Made by a program: the position numbers and the translations under genes
Source: Verrucomicrobiota bacterium
Lineage (GTDB): Bacteria > Verrucomicrobiota > Verrucomicrobiia > Opitutales > Seribacteraceae
Assembly (NCBI GenBank): GCA_014382645.1
Contig: JACNJI010000105.1
Coordinates: 1 to 8,715, forward strand
Direction of reading: 5' to 3'
Length of the DNA: 8,715 nt
Shown here: one piece after another, positions 1 to 6,284 of the stretch
Layout: every line of letters starts with the position of its first letter
How positions within the stretch are numbered: position 1 is the stretch's first letter
Notes under the pieces: generated by a model
Seen by the model: the letters and a program-made list of their open reading frames with translations, nothing else
Databases searched by the model: none
Told to the model about the DNA's origin: nothing

Positions 1-1945
1 GACGCTCGCGCGCCGCGGCGGCTAGCGCGCGCAAAGCCACCGGTAGGTCCGCACCCAACTGTAAAGCCAACCCCGAATCGGCATGGCTGCCTATGCTGGC
101 GAGGAGGGCGACCAAGGTGGTTCGGCGCCCGGCGGGTAGCGCCTTGTCGTCCAACTGTTGACGCACCACTCCGGCCACGTCGGCGCCACCGCCCACGCTG
201 ATCACCTTGACCAAGTGGGACGGCTCGGCGAAGTCCAAGCTTCCCTCGACAAGGGCGGGCTTCCAATGGGAAGCCAAGGCATGGACGGTTTGGGTGAAGG
301 CAAAATTGATAAAACGGTCGGTTGGGCCGGCGGCGGCTTGGGCGGCGACCACCATGGCCTCTGCTTGGCGGACGTCGCTAGCTGCCACGATTGTCTCGAG
401 GCGGACGCGGGGATGCTCGTCTTCGGCGCTTCGTTGCAAAAGAGCCAAGGGGTTCTCTAGGCGGTCCTGCCAACGACCGGTCACCCGCGTGGCGTAGGCC
501 CGTGCCTTGTAGTTATTGGCCTTGAGAAGCCTGTCGAGCAAAGGGCGGTTCACCACCTCGTGTGACTCGAATACCCCGATTGCCTCGAAGAGCTTGTGCT
601 CGAGCTCGGGGTCGTCGGGCTTTAATCCATCGACCCACATTTGGGTGGCGGCGATAGCCTCGGCCTTTGGCAAGTCCATGAGGCGCAGTTTGGCGAGTTG
701 GCGGGTGCGGCGCATGGGATTGGCCAGTTGCCCGCACAATTCGTCAGCGTTCATCTTGGCCAAGACCGGTTGACGATGGAGTGGACGTTGCTTGGCGGTG
801 ATGCGCCAAATGCGTCCGTGTGTCTTGTCGCGGTTGGGATGGCGAAGCGACGCCTGGTAATGCCCGATGATCGGGTTGAACCAGTCGGCGACGTAAAGGG
901 CGCCGTCCGGCCCCACGTTCAAATCGACAGGACGAAAGGCGTTGTGGGAGGAGGTGAGGAGCGGGGCCAAGGTCTGCAACCTGTGGCCGGCGCCATCGAT
1001 GGTTGGGCGCAGTCGAGCTACGTTGCGGGCGTAGTAGCCGGCGATAAGGAAGTCGCCTTGCAGATCGTCGGGAAGGTGAGGCGAGTCGACGATCTCGATG
1101 CACATCGACTTGATCTTGGTATTCCCGATGCTCATCGCTCCACCCCAGTAACCACCGCCGATGTGGTCGGTGTGCACCATGCTCGGCAACATTTCACTCA
1201 CGCCGGTACCGTTGCTTTTGATGAACGGTTCACCCCAGTCGCCGAAAGCATAGCCCCAGGGATTACCGCCGCCCGAAGTGCGACGGTAACTGTGCAGTTG
1301 GCGGCGCAGGGGGCGGAGTCGCCAGGAACCGTGTTCGTCAAGGCGGGCGATGCCCCATGGTGTCTGCACGCGTGAAAAGCAATGGAGTCCTTGGCAAAAG
1401 AACAGTTCGCCGCCCGGGCTCCAAGCCAGGGAGTTGATGTTTTGGTGGGTGTCGCCTGTGCCGAATCCGGTGAACAAAACTTCGCGTTGGTCCGCCTTCC
1501 CGTCGCCATCGGTATCGCGCAAATGCAACAGGTCGGGACCTTCCGCCAAGTAGACGCCCCCGTGTCCAAGGGCGAATCCGGTGGGCATGTTCAAGCCATC
1601 GGCAAACATTGACACCTTGTCGGCCTTGCCGTCCTTATCCTTGTCCTCGAGGATGAAGAGTTTGTCCGCCGCTGGTTCGCCGGGTTTGAGTTGCGGATAA
1701 GCCCAAGTGCAAAGGACCCACAATCTGCCTTCGGCGTCCCAACGAAAGCAGACCGGGTTGGCGATCCCCATGGACTCGTCCGCGAACAGGTTCACCTCAT
1801 AGCCATCGGCAATCTGAAAGGAAGCCAACTGGGCGGTCACCGAGTTGTCCGCCTCGGGACTGGAAACGGACAAGGATCTCTGGGCGAGCAGACCACCGGC
1901 ACACAGAAACAGGATAATCGAGGGGAAGGACAGGGCTGCTTTCAC
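1..1945 (-). CDS. PVC-type membrane-bound dehydrogenase (Piru_Ver N-terminal domain) with HEAT-like repeats, partial
   Basis: Read on the minus strand, an open frame of 648 codons runs from a GTG at 1945 off the left edge. A TAA lies in frame four codons upstream of the GTG, so this is the only sensible start even though no clear Shine-Dalgarno is visible. Residues 1-22 form a classic signal peptide (MK, hydrophobic core, then AGGLLAQ), so the product is exported. Residues about 40-382 match the PVC 'putative membrane-bound dehydrogenase' domain, a probable beta-propeller: 'DGYEVNLFADE', 'ADWFNPIIGHYQ' and 'HGRIWRIT' are typical of it. Two Asp-rich calcium-loop-like stretches occur, EDKDKDGKADK (residues 100-110) and RDTDGDGKAD (143-152). 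From about 390 onward the sequence is helical and Leu/Ala-rich, as in the HEAT repeats that usually follow. Family members normally end in a c-type cytochrome CxxCH domain, which would lie outside the window. The substrate is unknown; a sugar-dehydrogenase role is inferred from the family name only. The gene is divergent from the solute-binding gene and visibly more GC-rich than the centre of the window. Confidence 0.9.
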   Translation of the reverse strand, partial: MKAALSFPSIILFLCAGGLLAQRSLSVSSPEADNSVTAQLASFQIADGYEVNLFADESMGIANPVCFRWDAEGRLWVLCTWAYPQLKPGEPAADKLFILEDKDKDGKADKVSMFADGLNMPTGFALGHGGVYLAEGPDLLHLRDTDGDGKADQREVLFTGFGTGDTHQNINSLAWSPGGELFFCQGLHCFSRVQTPWGIARLDEHGSWRLRPLRRQLHSYRRTSGGGNPWGYAFGDWGEPFIKSNGTGVSEMLPSMVHTDHIGGGYWGGAMSIGNTKIKSMCIEIVDSPHLPDDLQGDFLIAGYYARNVARLRPTIDGAGHRLQTLAPLLTSSHNAFRPVDLNVGPDGALYVADWFNPIIGHYQASLRHPNRDKTHGRIWRITAKQRPLHRQPVLAKMNADELCGQLANPMRRTRQLAKLRLMDLPKAEAIAATQMWVDGLKPDDPELEHKLFEAIGVFESHEVVNRPLLDRLLKANNYKARAYATRVTGRWQDRLENPLALLQRSAEDEHPRVRLETIVAASDVRQAEAMVVAAQAAAGPTDRFINFAFTQTVHALASHWKPALVEGSLDFAEPSHLVKVISVGGGADVAGVVRQQLDDKALPAGRRTTLVALLASIGSHADSGLALQLGADLPVALRALAAAARER

Positions 1946-1977
1946 TTGAGCTGATTACGTATCGCCAAATTTCAAAC

Positions 1978-1998
1978 GGCAAGAGGTTATTTCTTGCC
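1978..1998. repeat. Perfect inverted repeat (7-bp arms, 7-nt spacer) upstream of the dehydrogenase gene
   Basis: GGCAAGA at 1978-1984 and TCTTGCC at 1992-1998 are exact reverse complements separated by seven bases. The element sits 33-53 bases upstream of the dehydrogenase GTG, in the transcribed leader or over the -10 region. It could be an operator for a dimeric regulator or an mRNA hairpin near the ribosome-binding region. The symmetry is seen directly; the function is inference. Confidence 0.4.
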
Positions 1999-2024
1999 TA
2001 GCGTCTTTTAGCATCGTGTGTCAA
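1996..2024 (-). promoter_or_regulatory. Possible sigma70-like promoter for the dehydrogenase gene
   Basis: On the minus strand a perfect TTGACA -35 box lies at 2024-2019. Seventeen bases further on, the -10 position (2001-1996) reads CTAGGC, a poor match to TATAAT. The -10 position overlaps the right arm of the 1978-1998 inverted repeat, which would suit an activated or repressed promoter. The weak -10 keeps confidence low. The rest of the 310-base spacer (1946-2255) shows no gene, and I could not pick a convincing promoter for the rightward solute-binding gene. Confidence 0.25.
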
Positions 2025-2255
2025 GGGAGCTTGGTTCATGCTGGATTATTCCGTTTAACCACTCTTGAGATCATGGTGTTTATTTGTTCGGAGCGTATAG
2101 CTTTTAGGTGTTCTGATTCTCAACCCTTGTGTTTTTAATGGTTCGTTTTTTTCTGTCTCCGTCCAGGAAAAGTTTTTGCTGGAGGTTGTCCGCAGGTCGG
2201 CAAATTATTCCGTCAAGTTTCACTAAGGAGATAAGTTGAGAAGGACTCTGCAGTT

Positions 2256-3578
2256 TTGATAGTGATCACCCCACATGAAATCTTTAGAGGGTCCGTAACT
2301 TCATCGCTATTATCTTGGATGTTCGCCTTTTTATTGGCCTTGGCATTTGAAAGCGCTAGCGGACAAGGCTTATCTACGGAGGAAGCTCGTTATCCAGCGC
2401 GTCCGGTCAAGGTCGTCGTCCCTTTTGCTGCAGGAGGTGGGAGTGACGTGCTCGTCCGCATTCTTGTTTCCGGAGTAGAACGCTCTGCTGTTGCGGGGCA
2501 GCCTCTAGTTGTTCTGAATGTTGGTGGGGCCGGGGGTACTATTGGTAGTCGACGGGTCAAGAACGCCAAACCCGACGGTTACGAGATTCTCGCTCTTCAC
2601 GATGGCATCTTCACTGCCAAGCAGTTTGGCAAAGTGGACTATGGGTACGAGTCGTTTGTCCCCATTGCCGCCACAGGTCGTGATGGCGTGGTCGTAGCGG
2701 TTCGAGACGATTCTCGATTCGGTGATTTAAAAAATTTGTTACACGCAATCCGAGATCAACCCGACAGCGTTGTCTTCGGTGCAAATTTGGGTGCCCCTAG
2801 TCAACTCACTGGATTATTGCTTGAAGGTGGTCTCCCCGGAGCCAAATTCCGTTACTCCCAAACTGGCGGCGGTTCCGACAGGTTATCGTCCCTTCTCGGC
2901 GGGCATGTTGAGGGGACCTCATTTTCGATTGCCGAATACCTTCGCTTCAAGGAAGCGGGCGTCCGGGCACTTGCTTATATGGGCAAAGGTCGTCACTCGG
3001 CTTTGCCGGAAACGGCCACTGCGCGGGAGCAAGATTTCGATATAGTGAGTGATCTTACCCATTTTTGGTGGGCACCCAAGGATACTCCGCTCGATCGTGT
3101 TTCTGCTTTGGCTGAAATTCTCAAAGAAGGGATGAATACTTCGTACGTTCAGGAGAAATTTGCCGAGTTGCATCGCGAACCTATTTTTCTGACAGGGGAT
3201 GAACTGAATACTTTCTTGGCGAATAGGAAACGGCTTTTTAGCGGAGTGGGGCAGGGGGCGAAGATCCCGCAACCTCCTGTCATAGCGTGGGTGGGTGGAG
3301 GACTTATTCTTCTTGGCTTGACCGTGTTTTTTGATCGCCGCCGAAAAAAGGCAGTCTCGGTTAACAGCTTGTTTCCTATTCCCTCTAGGAGATTATTAGG
3401 GGTGTGCCTCCCAAGAGCTATGCCGATCTATTTGATCCTGCTTCCATGCCGGGTCCGCACTTTCGCCCGAGTGACATCATTACTCAGGAGAAGCTTGACC
3501 TGTGCGATTTTCAGGATGAAGTCAGAACGCCTGATGAGCACGATGCCAAGCATAACCAAGCTCTCTATTATGCGATGA
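2256..3578 (+). CDS. Bug/TctC-family solute-binding protein with C-terminal membrane anchor; 3' end fused out of frame to a sulfatase remnant
   Basis: Periplasmic binding component of the tripartite tricarboxylate transporter (TctC/Bug) type, expected to bind a small carboxylate. The TTG start at 2256 is chosen because AAGGA lies about ten bases upstream and the frame then gives a leader with a hydrophobic stretch (residues 18-31) and a cleavage-like SASGQ. Residues 48-330 cover the family: 'RPVKVVVPFAAGGGSD' at 49-64, the 'GAGGTIGSRRV' loop, 'KPDGYEIL', 'FGANLGAPSQLTG' and 'YSQTGGGSDRLSSLLGGHV'. Bug proteins normally stop near here as soluble periplasmic proteins; this one continues into a hydrophobic helix (341-359) followed by RRRKK, a membrane anchor with positive-inside tail. 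Beyond residue about 367 (base 3354) the sequence looks random, and it overlaps 3404-4204 in another frame, so the last 70 or so residues are probably not native and the original stop was lost at a junction. No TctA or TctB gene is visible. It may be an orphan binding protein or a decaying gene. Confidence 0.8.
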   Translation: MIVITPHEIFRGSVTSSLLSWMFAFLLALAFESASGQGLSTEEARYPARPVKVVVPFAAGGGSDVLVRILVSGVERSAVAGQPLVVLNVGGAGGTIGSRRVKNAKPDGYEILALHDGIFTAKQFGKVDYGYESFVPIAATGRDGVVVAVRDDSRFGDLKNLLHAIRDQPDSVVFGANLGAPSQLTGLLLEGGLPGAKFRYSQTGGGSDRLSSLLGGHVEGTSFSIAEYLRFKEAGVRALAYMGKGRHSALPETATAREQDFDIVSDLTHFWWAPKDTPLDRVSALAEILKEGMNTSYVQEKFAELHREPIFLTGDELNTFLANRKRLFSGVGQGAKIPQPPVIAWVGGGLILLGLTVFFDRRRKKAVSVNSLFPIPSRRLLGVCLPRAMPIYLILLPCRVRTFARVTSLLRRSLTCAIFRMKSERLMSTMPSITKLSIMR

Positions 3579-4204
3579 TCGCTCGGATCGACGATCAATT
3601 CGCTCGCATCTTGAGTTTTCTCGAGGCTACGGGGGAAATAGAGAATACCGTAATCGTCTTTACCAGCGACCATGGAGAAAGTCTCGGGGACCATGGTCTT
3701 ATGTTCAAGGGGTGCCGTTTTTATGAGGGTCTCGTTCGGGTGCCGCTAATCTTTTCATGTCCCAACCGTTTTCTTGGTTCACTCCAAAGCCGTGCTTTGG
3801 TCGAGTTGCTCGACCTTACGGCAACATTGCTTGATCTTACTGAGGCGGACCAACCTGATTATCTTCAGGGTAGAAGCCTGTTGCCAATCTTAACGGGAGA
3901 GGCGAATGCGAATCATCACAGAGATTTTGTTCGCAGTGAATATTTCGATGCCCTCGATCCTCACTTTACGGGGGGAGGGGGAACTTTCGCTACAATGTTT
4001 CGAGACGAGCGGTACAAGTTATGTGTATATCACGGGAAGGGGGTCGGTGAGCTTTACGATTTGGAAATCGATCCGTGGGAACACAATAACTTGTGGGATG
4101 TTCCGACGGAAACCCAAATCAAGAATGAATTGTTAGCCCGTAGTTTTGATGCCCATGTTCTTCTGACTACTGATGTCGGTTCTCGTCGTATTGCTCCCAT
4201 GTAA
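3404..4204 (+). pseudogene. Sulfatase, C-terminal half only (5'-truncated remnant)
   Basis: A 266-codon frame encodes the second half of a type I sulfatase of the alkaline-phosphatase superfamily. Visible landmarks are 'YAMIARIDDQFARIL', the metal-binding 'FTSDHGESLGDHG' (D89, H90) with downstream K102, 'DLTATLLDL', 'LQGRSLLPIL', 'FRDERYKLCVYHG' and 'ELYDLEIDPWEHNNLW'. The C-terminus, ending RIAPM, looks complete. The N-terminal part (about 200 residues or more), with the first metal aspartates and the C-x-P-S-R formylglycine motif, is absent. Sulfatase-like sequence begins around 3389-3404, directly after an in-frame TAG at 3386. A GTG at 3404 with AGGAG at 3387-3391 could in principle start translation, but without formylglycine the product cannot be a normal sulfatase. 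The first 175 bases overlap the open solute-binding frame. I infer a deletion or recombination scar; a misassembly is the alternative. Confidence 0.82.
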
Positions 4205-4226
4205 GCAATCTCATCCAGACACCAGA

Positions 4227-4258
4227 AAGAACTTTCCGCAATTCAGCGGGAAGTTCTT
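4227..4258. terminator. Strong hairpin between convergent genes, probable bidirectional terminator
   Basis: AAGAACTTTCCGC (4227-4239) pairs with GCGGGAAGTTCTT (4246-4258): a 13-bp stem with one G-T wobble and a six-base loop. It lies 23 bases after the stop of the sulfatase remnant and beyond the end of the convergent RRM gene. Only short, imperfect T-rich stretches follow on either strand, so termination is likely but not textbook. Confidence 0.55.
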
Positions 4259-4269
4259 GCTGATTATTA

Positions 4270-4289
4270 TTGCTGAATTTGCTCAGCAA
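4270..4289. terminator. Second, smaller hairpin next to the 4227-4258 stem-loop
   Basis: TTGCTGA (4270-4276) and TCAGCAA (4283-4289) form a perfect 7-bp stem with a six-base loop, 20 bases beyond the RRM stop codon on the minus strand. A further copy of TTGCTGA at 4257-4263 could compete for the same right arm, giving two alternative pairings. On the minus strand this hairpin would form before the larger one, a tandem terminator arrangement. Confidence 0.4.
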
Positions 4290-4308
4290 TGTCTGGAGGT
4301 TGAACGAT

Positions 4309-4593
4309 TTACCAACTGTCGTTACGTGGCCCGTCGCGACGGGGGCGCTCTTCTCGAGGACGAGCTTCATTAACCTTCAGTGCGCGTCCACCCATATCGG
4401 TGCCGTTGAGGGCGTCGATAGCGGTTTTTGCTTGATCGTCGTCATTCATTGTGACAAAGGCGAATCCTTTTGATCGGCCCGAGTCACGGTCTACTATTAT
4501 GGTTGCTTTCTCAACATCTCCGTGTGCACCAAATGCAGCGGATATATCTTGTTCAGAGGCTGACCATGCGAGGTTTCCTACGTATATTTCCAT
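4309..4593 (-). CDS. Small single-RRM RNA-binding protein
   Basis: A 94-residue protein made almost entirely of one RNA-recognition motif. RNP-2 is IYVGNL (residues 3-8) and RNP-1 is KGFAFVTM (42-49), with both aromatic positions of RNP-1 intact, so RNA binding is expected. Helix 1 ('SEQDISAAFGAHG'), 'DRDSGRSKGF' and 'AIDALNGTDMGGRALKVNEARP' follow the standard pattern. The tail (residues 78-94) is short, Arg/Glu-rich and ends NDSW, unlike the longer Gly-rich tails of many relatives. Such proteins are cytoplasmic; in cyanobacteria some are cold-induced, and in PVC bacteria their targets are largely unknown. It is transcribed against the flanking sulfatase genes, ends at the double hairpin and starts at ATG 4593 without a strong Shine-Dalgarno. 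Placement among sulfatase genes is probably incidental. The family call is firm; the target RNA is unknown. Confidence 0.93.
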   Translation of the reverse strand: MEIYVGNLAWSASEQDISAAFGAHGDVEKATIIVDRDSGRSKGFAFVTMNDDDQAKTAIDALNGTDMGGRALKVNEARPREERPRRDGPRNDSW

Positions 4594-4614
4594 TTTATTC
4601 TGTCTTATCTCGTG

Positions 4615-4642
4615 TTTCTAGAAAACGCTCATCTTGTAGCAA
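4615..4642 (-). promoter_or_regulatory. Possible promoter of the RRM gene, with a palindrome over the -10
   Basis: On the minus strand TTGCTA (4642-4637) and TAGAAA (4620-4615) are separated by 16 bases, each matching four of six sigma70 consensus positions. Transcription would begin about 15 bases before the RRM ATG. The -10 is part of a perfect 10-bp palindrome, TTTCTAGAAA, at 4615-4624. The match is weak and made by eye. Confidence 0.25.
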
Positions 4643-4733
4643 ACTGTGATTACGAGGATGCCTTTGGGGGCTACCTAAGTATTCGAGGTTTGTTTCAGGA
4701 TAGAACGATAAAAAAGTAAATATGCAGTTTTTT

Positions 4734-4764
4734 CTGAAAAATGCAAATGCGAAAAGCTTACAAT
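4734..4764 (+). promoter_or_regulatory. Possible promoter of the complete sulfatase gene
   Basis: CTGAAA (4734-4739, four of six) and TACAAT (4759-4764, five of six) are separated by 19 bases in the AT-rich spacer between the divergent RRM and sulfatase genes. Transcription would start near 4771, giving a leader of about 35 bases. The long spacer lowers confidence. An imperfect inverted repeat (4723-4745, TGCAG...AAAAATGCA) overlaps the -35 and could be an operator. Confidence 0.25.
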
Positions 4765-4805
4765 CTATTTCTTGAAATTTAGGGGTTAGATGCTACTTCT
4801 TGGTT

Positions 4806-6284
4806 ATGCATATTTTTTTCTTTCTCGCCCTCTTCTCTTTTCTTGCCATTCCCACCTTTGGCTCGGACGCTAAGTCTAACATTTTGTTCATCGCCATTGA
4901 CGATCAGAACGACTGGATCGGTTATCTAGGAGGCCATCCCATGGTGAAAACTCCGCACATCGACAGATTGGCGACCCGCGGGACTGCCTTCACTAATGCC
5001 CATTGCCAGTCTCCTCTCTGCAATCCTTCCAGAACTAGCCTGATGACGGGGTTGCGCCCTTCCACCACCGGCGTGTATGGCCTTGCTCCATGGTTTCGAA
5101 CTCTACCCGAGTTGAAGGATCACGTGACTTTGCCGCAATATCTTAAGAAGCATGGCGGTTATACTACTTACTCCACCGGTAAGATTTATCATGGCGGTTA
5201 TGGTCGCAAGAAAACGGATAGGGAGTTTGACGTCCTCGGACCCGGAGCCAGTGGTCGCCCCTTTCCGCAAAAGAAGCTAGTCACCACTCCTTTCGGTAAT
5301 CACAAGCTCGTCGACTGGGGCACTTTCCCGCACAAGGACGAAGACAAGGGGGATTGGAAGGTTGCCTCTTGGGCGATTGAGCAACTCGATGCCAAACCCC
5401 AAAAGCCTTTCTTCCTGTCAGTTGGTTTTTTCCTCCCCCACGTTCCGTGTTACGCGACTCAAAAATGGTTTGATCTTTATCCTGACGACGATTCCGTCCT
5501 GCCTGTGATTCTTCGAAAGGATCGAGCCGACACTCCTCGTTCCTCATGGTATCTCCACTGGTACTTGCCCGAGGTTCGACGAAAGTGGTTGGAGGAAGTC
5601 GGTCAGTGGCGGAATCTAGTTCGCTCGTATCTTGCCTGCACTAGTTTCGTTGATTCGCAAGTCGGGCGCGTTCTCGCTGCCCTTAAGAGCAATGGCTTTG
5701 AGAAGAACACGATCGTCGTTCTCTGGAGTGATCACGGTTGGCATCTCGGAGAGAAAAACATTACGGGGAAGAACACTCTTTGGGATGACGGGGCTCGCGT
5801 TCCTCTCGTTTTTGCCGGTCCCGGCGTGAAACCTCGTCAACTTTGCGGAAAGCCTGCTGAGTTACTGGATATTTATCCAACACTGCTTGAGCTTTGCGGT
5901 TTGCCTAAAAACGAAAAACTGGAGGGGCATAGCCTTGTTCCCCAGCTTGAGAATGCGGCGGCTCCTCGCAAGTGGCCGGCCATCACCACGCATAATCATG
6001 ACAATCACGGTGTTCGTTCGGAACATTGGAGTTTCATCCAATATGCAGATGGTTCCCAAGAACTCTACGACATGCGAAAGGATCCCAACGAGTGGCACAA
6101 TCTCGCCAAGGATTCAAAGTACGCCGGCGTTATTAAGGAACACCAAGCTTTTCTTCCAAAGGTAAATCGAAAGCCGGCTTCCGGAAGCGCCCATCGAATT
6201 CTTACTCGAAACGAGAATGGAAAGGTGATCTGGCAAGGTGATGAGATCCGTCCCGACGACCCCATCCCGGGGATCGAGGATTGA
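4806..6284 (+). CDS. Secreted type I sulfatase, iduronate-2-sulfatase/choline-sulfatase-like
   Basis: A full-length 492-residue sulfatase that hydrolyses sulfate esters, probably on a sulfated polysaccharide or its fragments. ATG 4806 is chosen because it opens a clean signal peptide (MHIFFFLALFSFLAIPTFGS); an in-frame TTG at 4800 is possible, and neither has a good Shine-Dalgarno. From the ATG, the metal-binding Asp pair is in 'IAIDDQNDW' (D32, D33), and the formylglycine motif CNPSR is at 72-76 followed by 'TSLMTGLRPSTT', so the Cys-type nucleophile is intact. 'STGKIYH' supplies K126 and H129, 'FLPHVP' H212, and 'SDHGWHLGEKN' D309 and H310, with K322 in 'GKNTLW'. 'ELYDMRKDPNEWHNLA' marks the C-terminal subdomain. 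The order and length suit family S1; the N-terminal half ('DDQNDWIGYLGG', 'PLCNPSR', 'GKIYH') resembles iduronate-2-sulfatase, but exact substrate cannot be read. Activation needs a formylglycine-generating enzyme encoded elsewhere. It ends directly at a second sulfatase remnant. Confidence 0.95.
   Translation: MHIFFFLALFSFLAIPTFGSDAKSNILFIAIDDQNDWIGYLGGHPMVKTPHIDRLATRGTAFTNAHCQSPLCNPSRTSLMTGLRPSTTGVYGLAPWFRTLPELKDHVTLPQYLKKHGGYTTYSTGKIYHGGYGRKKTDREFDVLGPGASGRPFPQKKLVTTPFGNHKLVDWGTFPHKDEDKGDWKVASWAIEQLDAKPQKPFFLSVGFFLPHVPCYATQKWFDLYPDDDSVLPVILRKDRADTPRSSWYLHWYLPEVRRKWLEEVGQWRNLVRSYLACTSFVDSQVGRVLAALKSNGFEKNTIVVLWSDHGWHLGEKNITGKNTLWDDGARVPLVFAGPGVKPRQLCGKPAELLDIYPTLLELCGLPKNEKLEGHSLVPQLENAAAPRKWPAITTHNHDNHGVRSEHWSFIQYADGSQELYDMRKDPNEWHNLAKDSKYAGVIKEHQAFLPKVNRKPASGSAHRILTRNENGKVIWQGDEIRPDDPIPGIED

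Noticed and set aside
641..1375. A 244-codon plus-strand open frame
   Set aside because: It lies antisense to the dehydrogenase gene, whose minus-strand product has clear family motifs and a signal peptide; the plus-strand protein is recognisable as nothing and is explained by high GC.
3404..4204. A functional small sulfatase starting at GTG 3404
   Set aside because: AGGAG upstream makes translation conceivable, but the formylglycine motif and the N-terminal metal ligands are absent, so it cannot be a working sulfatase.
4790..4870. ATG at 4790, closer to AGGGG, as the start of the complete sulfatase
   Set aside because: It is out of frame with the sulfatase and soon meets a stop; ATG 4806 gives a proper signal peptide in frame.
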